Assembly (NCBI GenBank): GCA_009787135.1
Contig: WRGP01000243.1
Coordinates: 1 to 21,270 of the forward strand
DNA length: 21,270 bases
Direction: 5' to 3'
Source of the DNA: Bacillota bacterium
GTDB taxonomy: Bacteria; Bacillota; Clostridia; Christensenellales; Aristaeellaceae
Shown: positions 1-6,100 of the stretch, piece by piece
Layout of the letters: the number at the start of each line of letters is the position of its first letter
How positions within the stretch are numbered: position 1 is the first letter of the stretch
The notes under the pieces: generated by a model
What the model saw: only the letters and a program-made list of their open reading frames with translations
Databases searched by the model: none
What the model was told of the DNA's origin: nothing
Made by a program: the position numbers and the translations under genes

Positions 1-317
1 CCGCGCAGAGCTATTGCTTTTTGATCGGCCCACCCAGCGAGAGGCTGGAAACGCTCGCCGCCTCCGCCGACGGCTTTGTCATCGCCCAGAAGGATCTGGA
101 GCAGCGCGGGCCCGGCGAATGGTTTGGAACCCGCCAGCACGGCGCGCCGGAGATGCCGGGCGCGGCCCTCTGCGAAGACGCGCGGCTCCTGGCGGAAACG
201 CATCAGGCTGTGAGGCGGCTGCTGGATGACCCGCTGCGTAAACATGAAGCCCAGCTCATGCGGGAGGCCGCGAGGATACGGTTTGGGGAGATGGCGGAGA
301 GCGTGGGGATGAATTGA
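1..317 (+). CDS. recG: ATP-dependent DNA helicase RecG, C-terminal fragment
   Basis: This is the 3' end of a gene that begins before the window; the reading frame enters at base 3 and 104 residues are visible. The fragment reads AQSYCFLIGPPSERLETLA and then carries the strongly conserved RecG block DGFVIAQKDLEQRGPGEWFG followed by TRQ. This block lies at the end of the second helicase lobe and the RecG C-terminal region. RecG is a superfamily 2 helicase that remodels stalled replication forks and branch-migrates Holliday junctions in the cytoplasm. The protein ends normally (TGA at 315-317) at a position usual for the family, so the truncation is only the window edge. No clear intrinsic terminator follows in the 121 bases before spoIIR. 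Identification rests on the RGPGE/FGTRQ signature. Confidence 0.93.
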   Translation, partial: AQSYCFLIGPPSERLETLAASADGFVIAQKDLEQRGPGEWFGTRQHGAPEMPGAALCEDARLLAETHQAVRRLLDDPLRKHEAQLMREAARIRFGEMAESVGMN

Positions 318-401
318 ACTTTGGTTTTTCCCCGCTTTATACACAAGATAACGGCAAACGCGTCCGCCAAAGCATATTGCTGATTAAAATCGCCGTATTT
401 G

Positions 402-411
402 GGACAAACTG
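402..411 (+). promoter_or_regulatory. candidate sigma-F -10 element before spoIIR
   Basis: GGACAAACTG fits every fixed position of the sigma-F -10 consensus known from Bacillus subtilis (GGnnAnAHTR). It would start transcription about 20 bases before the spoIIR ATG. The matching -35 (GYATA) is weak: with a 15-base spacer the best candidate is GATTA at 382-386, three of five positions. A perfect GCATA at 372-376 is too far away, with a 25-base gap. spoIIR is a known sigma-F target in B. subtilis, which makes the assignment plausible but not proven. Confidence 0.45.
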
Positions 412-438
412 CGTATATCCTATCATTTGGAGGAGGAT

Positions 439-804
439 ATGCGCTTTTTTTGTCCATATCAAAAACAGCTTCGGCTTCGCGTGATCGCTCACAGCGACGA
501 AAAGCCCGATCAGCTGGCCAAGCTTAGGGTGCGTGACGGCGTGCTGCCGCTGGCCGCTCGCCGCCCGCTGGATCTCGACGCTATACAAGCGGCCGCCAGA
601 GAAGTGGAACCCTCGGCGCGGGTTCGCTTTGGCTGTTTCACCTTTGGAGGGTACGCGTCGCCCGCGGTGGAAATCACGCTCGGCGCGGGCTTGGGGCATA
701 ACTGGTGGGGCATTCTCTATCCGGACGCGATGGACACGGAGACGCCCGCCCAATTTGAATCATGGTTTTTAAACCTGCTGAGGAAATGGGGTTGGATCGG
801 ATGA
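439..804 (+). CDS. spoIIR: Stage II sporulation protein R, unusually short
   Basis: SpoIIR is the forespore signal that triggers SpoIIGA to process pro-sigma-E in the mother cell. The protein shows the family start LRLRVIAHSDEKPDQ followed by KLRVRDGVL, and the family end ITLGAGLGHNWWGILYP. The ATG at 439 is preceded by GGAGG (429-433). The product is 121 aa, much shorter than usual (B. subtilis SpoIIR is about 224 aa). There is no hydrophobic N-terminus: the conserved domain begins by residue 11, and the same frame upstream holds no signal peptide before a stop at 385. The central helical part is also shortened. The cysteines usual in the C-terminal motif (NWWC...PPLC) are absent, with NWWG...PDAM here. 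The stop overlaps the sleB start (ATGA at 801-804). The family call is firm; function is less certain given the missing export signal. Confidence 0.85.
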   Translation: MRFFCPYQKQLRLRVIAHSDEKPDQLAKLRVRDGVLPLAARRPLDLDAIQAAAREVEPSARVRFGCFTFGGYASPAVEITLGAGLGHNWWGILYPDAMDTETPAQFESWFLNLLRKWGWIG

Positions 805-1490
805 GCAAGAACAACACGCCGTGGAGGTTCCTGCCGCTGTTTTTGTGCTTATGCCTGCTGACGGCGGCGACGGCGGAGGCAGAAACGCTGTATTGGGGAT
901 CCAGGGGGGATATGGTCAAGACAGTACAGCAAAAGCTGAAAAACTGGGGCTATTATACCGACACGGCGGATGGAGTCTTTGGCCAGAGCACGTACAACGC
1001 GGTGATCGCGTTTCAGAAAAAGAACGGGCTGACCGCCGACGGCGTGGTCGGCAAGGCGACATTTGCGGCGCTTGGCATCAGCACGGCGTCCGCGTCCGAC
1101 GGCTCGCCGCCGGGAGCGACGACCGCCTCCTCGAGCAACTCCAGCGATCTGGAACTGCTCGCTCGCTGTGTCTACGGCGAGGCGCGCGGGGAGCCCTATA
1201 TCGGAAAAGTGGCCGTGGCCGCGGTGGTATTAAACCGCGTGAGAAGCCCTTCGTTTCCCTCGACGATCGCCGGCGTGATCTACCAAGCCGGCGCGTTTAC
1301 CGCGGTTTCGGACGGGCAGTTCTATTTAACGCCGGACGCGGACGCATACCGCGCGGCCCGGGACGCGCTCAACGGCTGGGACCCGACGTACGGCTGTCTG
1401 TACTATTATAATCCCAGCAAGGTAGTAAGCCAGTGGATTTGGTCGCGCGAGGTACGCCTGAGAATCGGCAAGCACGCTTTCGCGGTATGA
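801..1490 (+). CDS. sleB: Spore cortex-lytic enzyme SleB
   Basis: SleB is a lytic transglycosylase that degrades the muramic-lactam peptidoglycan of the spore cortex during germination. The 229-aa protein has a signal peptide (residues 1 to about 27, hydrophobic core FLPLFLCLCLL). A PG_binding_1 domain follows (about 31-93, GSRGDMVKTVQQKL...DGVFG...AFQ). A Ser/Thr-rich linker (94-115) leads to a cell wall hydrolase 2 domain (about 117-229). The hydrolase motif VYGEARGEPYIGKVAVAAVV contains the probable catalytic Glu127. It is shorter than B. subtilis SleB (about 305 aa) but has the complete domain set. I chose the ATG at 801 because it overlaps the spoIIR stop as ATGA and puts the signal peptide at the N-terminus; the in-frame TTG/GTG options upstream lie inside spoIIR. 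ypeB follows after 4 bases, the usual sleB-ypeB pairing. Confidence 0.95.
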   Translation: MSKNNTPWRFLPLFLCLCLLTAATAEAETLYWGSRGDMVKTVQQKLKNWGYYTDTADGVFGQSTYNAVIAFQKKNGLTADGVVGKATFAALGISTASASDGSPPGATTASSSNSSDLELLARCVYGEARGEPYIGKVAVAAVVLNRVRSPSFPSTIAGVIYQAGAFTAVSDGQFYLTPDADAYRAARDALNGWDPTYGCLYYYNPSKVVSQWIWSREVRLRIGKHAFAV

Positions 1491-1494
1491 GGAT

Positions 1495-2793
1495 ATGAGG
1501 ATGAAGGCAATAAACATCAGGAGGGTTTTCAGACATACCTTGCCGATCCTGCTCATGGCGGTAGCCATGGCTTTCGGCCTATGGCAATGGCAGAGCGCGC
1601 GGGCGTTGGAGATGGATCTCAAAGCGGTTAGGGAAAAGGCATACTACAGCGCTTTGGACGGGTTGATAAGCCTTGAAACGGATCTTTCGAAGGTACTGAT
1701 CGCGCAAAGCCCGGGCCAGCAGGCACTGCTGCTCTCGGGCATCGCGTCGCTCGCGGCGGGCGTGGCGGAAAACTTGGCCGCGTTGCCCCCCGCCTATGGG
1801 GGGGACGCGGACGCCCTTAAATTTCTCGCCCAGACGGCTGACTATGCCAAGACGCTGGCAACGGCCGCGGCGGAAGGGAATATGCTGTCGGAAACGGACG
1901 TTGAGCAGATCACGCTGCTGCAGAGCAAATGCGCAGAGCTGCGGCAGCACTTGGAGAATGGAGTGAATTTCGATTATGATGAGCGGGTAAACGCCGGGGA
2001 AAAGATGGGCATCGACTACCCTTCGCTCATGTATGACGGCCCGTTCTCGGATGGCCGGCGGCTTGGCAAGGCGAGGGGGCTTACCGGCGGAAACGTTACG
2101 GCGGAGGAGGCTGTGGCAATCGCTTCGGCCTTTCTGGGCAACGAGAGGGTGCTTTCGGCCCAGCGCGCGGCGGATGCGGGCGGGCCGGTTCCTACCTGGG
2201 GCGTAGCGCTGGCCCTTGCGGATGTGCAGATTACCGCCTCCGTGACCCAGCAGGGCGGCAAGATGCTTTGGATGGCGCCGGAAACCGCCGGGTTCAAAGT
2301 GGAGCTGGATATTGAGGAATGTATTCTGCACGCGAAAGCCTTTCTGACCTCGCGCGGGTTTGGGGAAGTGACGGACAGCTTCTACCAGATCTATGACGGC
2401 ATGGCGGTGATTAACTTTGCCGCGGTGCAGGAGGAGGTGGTGCTGTATCCTGATCTGGTAAAGGTGCAGGTACGCATGGATACGGGCGCTGTCATCGGCT
2501 TGGAGGCGAACAACTACTGGATGAACCACGGCCCCCGCGAACGCCTGCATCCCCAGATTACGAAGGAAGAGGCGGCCGCGCGCGTCACGAACCGGCTGTC
2601 CGTCAAGCGGGTGCGGCTATGCGTAATTCCGCTTAAGGACGGTTTGGGCACGGGGCGTACGGAGGCGCTATGCTGGGAATTTGACGGCATGTATGAGAAC
2701 AACCGGTATTTTGTATACATCGACGCGGAAACCGGCGATGAGGTTGAAGTGCTCAAGGTGGTGCCTGCCAGCGGAGGCAGCCTGACGATGTAG
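1495..2793 (+). CDS. ypeB: Germination protein YpeB
   Basis: YpeB is the partner of SleB: in Bacillus the two proteins need each other for stability and localisation in the dormant spore, and YpeB is cut during germination. The product has 432 aa, close to the usual 450. It has an N-terminal membrane anchor (about residues 12-28, LPILLMAVAMAFGLW), a helical region (about 35-160), and a C-terminal half of repeated PepSY-like units. Examples of these are TAEEAVAIASAFLG, the stretch around VDIEECILHAKAFL-like residues 270-285, and the final unit ending YFVYIDAETGDEVEVLKV. The ATG at 1495 follows GAGGAT; a second in-frame ATG at 1501 is possible. The gene ends the spoIIR-sleB-ypeB cluster and is followed by a hairpin-rich gap. 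The order and spacing with sleB make the call firm. Confidence 0.93.
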   Translation: MRMKAINIRRVFRHTLPILLMAVAMAFGLWQWQSARALEMDLKAVREKAYYSALDGLISLETDLSKVLIAQSPGQQALLLSGIASLAAGVAENLAALPPAYGGDADALKFLAQTADYAKTLATAAAEGNMLSETDVEQITLLQSKCAELRQHLENGVNFDYDERVNAGEKMGIDYPSLMYDGPFSDGRRLGKARGLTGGNVTAEEAVAIASAFLGNERVLSAQRAADAGGPVPTWGVALALADVQITASVTQQGGKMLWMAPETAGFKVELDIEECILHAKAFLTSRGFGEVTDSFYQIYDGMAVINFAAVQEEVVLYPDLVKVQVRMDTGAVIGLEANNYWMNHGPRERLHPQITKEEAAARVTNRLSVKRVRLCVIPLKDGLGTGRTEALCWEFDGMYENNRYFVYIDAETGDEVEVLKVVPASGGSLTM

Positions 2794-2832
2794 CCGGAAG
2801 CGAAGCCGCGCCGAGAGACGGGCGGTGCCGCT

Positions 2833-2862
2833 GCCATACCGGTTGCGCGCAATCGGTATGGC
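2833..2862. repeat. 30-base near-perfect palindrome after ypeB
   Basis: The left arm GCCATACCGGTTGCG is matched by the right arm CGCAATCGGTATGGC. The only departure from perfect symmetry is a G/T pair, which would still pair in RNA. It lies 40 bases after the ypeB stop and is not followed by a T tract, so it is not a classic intrinsic terminator. It could be an RNA 3'-end-stabilising hairpin, a protein-binding palindrome or a copy of a dispersed palindromic repeat. Confidence 0.6.
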
Positions 2863-2954
2863 TGGAAATAGATCCGCGAGGTTCCCGTTATGCCGCAAAA
2901 CAGCGGGGTGCAGGCGGAAACGCATTCCATTCATATATTCGAAACATATTCAAT

Positions 2955-2987
2955 ACAGCCCCTTGAAAAATTATCTCAAGGGGTTGT
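2955..2987 (+). terminator. hairpin, possible terminator of the sleB-ypeB transcript
   Basis: CCCCTTGA (2959-2966) pairs with TCAAGGGG (2976-2983) across a 9-base A/T-rich loop. The stem extends outward by ACAG against TTGT, with one G-T pair. A weak T/G-rich stretch follows rather than a clean T run; a true T8 tract appears only 38 bases further on. It is about 160 bases after ypeB and well before the next promoter, so termination is the likeliest role, with moderate certainty. Confidence 0.45.
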
Positions 2988-3093
2988 GCATGTGTATTAC
3001 CGAATGCAACGCAGAATGCGGAACTTTTTTTTGTTTTCTAAACCGCTTGACATATACAATTATGAAAAAACCATATTTTTGTAAGATGTCTCC

Positions 3094-3122
3094 TTGACAA
3101 TTTCATATATTTGTAATATACT
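3094..3122 (+). promoter_or_regulatory. sigma-A type promoter of the large SH3-repeat gene
   Basis: A perfect -35 TTGACA (3094-3099) is separated by 17 bases from -10 TATACT (3117-3122). Transcription would start near 3129, giving a leader of about 39 bases that includes the CCCTGCAGGG palindrome and the GGAGGTG ribosome-binding site (3155-3161). The consensus quality suggests strong expression in growing cells rather than sporulation control. Confidence 0.75.
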
Positions 3123-3167
3123 GGGGTATCTTCAAAACCCTGCAGGGAACGGCCGGAGGTGCGATAT

Positions 3168-6100
3168 ATGAAAAAAACCTTGAGATTTATGCTTGTAAGC
3201 CTTATTTTGGCAATCACGATGAGCGTTCCCATTCAATCATTGGCGGCGCTGGTTTCGTCTAACGGCAACTGGGTGAATATTTATGAAAGCATGGATGCCG
3301 AAAAGCCGTTGCCGAGCAAGCCGCGCGTGCAGCCTCAGGAGGCGGATTATATTTCCGGGGGATGGTACCTCGTCAATACCATTGAGGGAAAGGTCTACGT
3401 GCGCGCCTCGGAATTGACGGTGCTAAACGGCGAGACACCTCCGCAGGAACCCGCCGCGCCGCCTGTGACTGCCCAGGCGCAGGGCGCCAACGCAAATTCC
3501 GCCGCTTCGTCACTGCCGGACACGGTAAGCGGCGTGAAGGACGCTACATACACGGGAACAGTCATACAGTTTACCGTTCCGGCCGGGGGGCTTTGGCTGT
3601 ACAACGCGGTCGGCGGATCGCCCGTGGAGAACGCCAAGGCGGGCACTTCGCTCAGGCTGACGCAGGAGCCCGCGCCGGACGACGGGTGGTTCTCGCTGTA
3701 TTACAACAGCAAGACCTATTACGTGCCGCAGTCAGGGCTGTCCACCACCCCGAACGCCGGCGCTACCCTTTCCCCGATGGAGCTGTCGGGCATTCGCTCG
3801 GTGCTCATCACCAGTGATACATTTCTATCCACAGGATACAAAATCACTTACAATCTCACAGGCAGAAAATATGAATTGGAGCTAACGGGTACGACAAGCA
3901 ACGAGCTAAAAGCGGGCATACGCGTCAACGTCCGCTATGTGAGCAGCAATAATGTCAGCGTGTGTTCCTATGACCTTGGCGGAAAGACGTATTATTTCGA
4001 TCCAAGCCACGCGGGTTCTCCTTCGACAGCGGCCGTGGTATCCAACGAGGATGTCAGCTTCATGTCGCTCATCACGCCGGTCGCGGGCGCGAAGCTGTTT
4101 TTCACGATGAACAAGGCCACGAACTATGTTGAGTCCGACGGAAAATCGCTGTACGGCGTGAAGGTGAATGCCGACTGGTACAAGGTGCAATACGGCGCCG
4201 ACGTGATGTACCTGCTGGCGGAGGATGTATCCGGAGACCCCAAGCAAATCGCGGAGAACAACGTGAGCCTGGGGACGTTCTATGTTACGGCCGGCAGCGG
4301 CGGCGCCAAGATATATGCGGGCATGGCCATGAAGAACGGCGTGCCTGATTCCGCTGTGGTGGGAACGATTCCGGCGGGCCAGCGGGTGTTGGCCAGCCAG
4401 TACAGCAACACATGGTTTACCTATATGGAAGACACGGCAAAGCGCTATCTGTATTACACGGATATGGCCGATTATATTTCCGCCTCCAATGTCACGGGGC
4501 TGAAGATATATGTGGACGGAAGCAGCTACCTGTACTCCAAGCCGAGCGAGAGCTATAAGACGAGCATCCAGCTGGCGGCCGATTACTATACGGTGCAGAA
4601 TTATAACGACGAGTGGTATTCGATCGTTTATGGCAACGCGTCGTATTACATTAAGAAAGCCAGCACGCCCGCCTCCGCTTGGAGCGTAACGGTTAGCGCG
4701 GACGGCGTGACGGCATGGCGCAATGTCCCTGGGGGAGAGAGCATTATTATCCCAGTAGGCACATCAATCCGCGTAACGCCGGCGAAGGTCAATAACCATA
4801 ATACTACGTACCCTGTGTCGGCTTATTACGCGACGGTTTTAGACGGTGTGGAGTATCTGATCGATAAAACCCTGCTTGACCGTGCGGACGGCAAACCGGA
4901 TGGCGTTGAAATTTCTCGGGAACCTATCGCGAACACGGCCACCGGCAAAACATACACCGTTACCATCGGCGTGGAGGGCGCGCTGCTGTTCATGGACGCA
5001 AGCTGCGGCGGAACCGCCGCGGGCAGGCTGATGCCGGGCGAGGTGGTTAAGGCGGAGCGGCATACCGCGTCGCTGTATATTGTCAATAACGCCGGCAATA
5101 AGCTGTATTTGCCGGTCAAGTATATCGCTTCCGTCAAGGGCGGGGACGACGTCTATTCCACGGAGAACAACCCGGACGAAATGACGGGCGGCAGCATCAG
5201 CGACATCGTCAAGGGCGAGAAGAATACCGAGTTCAGGCCGACCGTGGTTTCGTACAGGATTCCTGCGGGCGGGCTATGGCTGTATTATGAGAAGAACGTC
5301 GCCAAAGGGGGAAAGATCCTGAACGCCGGCACAACGATAAGCCTGTGCGGCTTCATCGAGGGGGGCGTGGAAAACGCGGAGTGGTACACCACCTGGTACG
5401 GCGGGGTGCAATACTACGTGCTAAAATCGTCATTACTCGTCAGGGAATCGGATGTTACCACGACCACCGGCTACGCCATCCTGCTGAAAAAAGGCGTGGA
5501 TCTTTATACAACCACCACGTTCACAGGTACGTTAGCGAGGAAGGCCGGCATCACACTGGCTGCGGGTACCCGCATCAACGTAACCGTCGGCGCGAAAAAC
5601 ATCAATGGCGGGGTGGCGTATTATAGATATGTCCACTTTAACGGGACCGCGTACTACTTCCCAGGGACAGACGTTACCGACGAAATCTCCGCCGCGACAC
5701 TTTCCTCCAACGCGGACACCAATTTGATTACGAAGGTAACGCTGAAGGGGGATAAAAGGCTGTACAGTTCGCCGGATATCAGGAGCAGCCATATCGTATC
5801 CGAAGAGAATACCTTATATGGCGTCAAGTATGACAACACATGGTATAAGGTAATCTATCACAACACGTCCTGGTACGTGCGGCAGGCCGATGTTGATGTT
5901 GTTGAGCAGATGACCATTTCCGACGGGGTGGCCTCCACGACGTATACGGTCACCATCATCGCGGGCGGCGTGGACCTGTACGAGAAGCCGGAGACGAACC
6001 TGATCAGAACCACAGTGGGCGGCAGGGTGTACGAAGCGGGCAAGTTAAACATCTCGCCGTACCGCCTGGCCGGCGGCGCCGTGGTTGCCGCGAGCAGATA

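Larger units (their letters stand above)
2794..3167. other. 374-base intergenic region with hairpins and promoter
   Basis: No convincing gene lies here; short plus-strand frames of 64-90 codons overlap each other, lack ribosome-binding sites and resemble nothing. The region holds a 30-base near-perfect palindrome (2833-2862) and a 25-base hairpin with an extended stem (2955-2987). A T8 tract at 3025-3032 follows a small CGCA-GAA-TGCG hairpin. Next come an AT-rich stretch and a strong promoter (3094-3122). A short CCCTGCAGGG palindrome at 3138-3147 lies in the leader of the next gene, just before its ribosome-binding site. Confidence 0.7.

Noticed and set aside
3010..3032. Intrinsic terminator made of CGCA-GAA-TGCG followed by T8
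   Set aside because: The stem is only four base pairs and is separated from the T tract by GAAC; too weak to call on its own.
3047..3077. Second upstream promoter with TTGACA at 3047
   Set aside because: The -35 is perfect, but no good -10 lies at 16-18 bases; the nearest, CATATT, is at 19 bases. The promoter at 3094-3122 is far better.
2825..3097. Small plus-strand frames in the gap after ypeB
   Set aside because: They run through the palindrome, a hairpin and the promoter region, lack ribosome-binding sites, and have no recognisable features.
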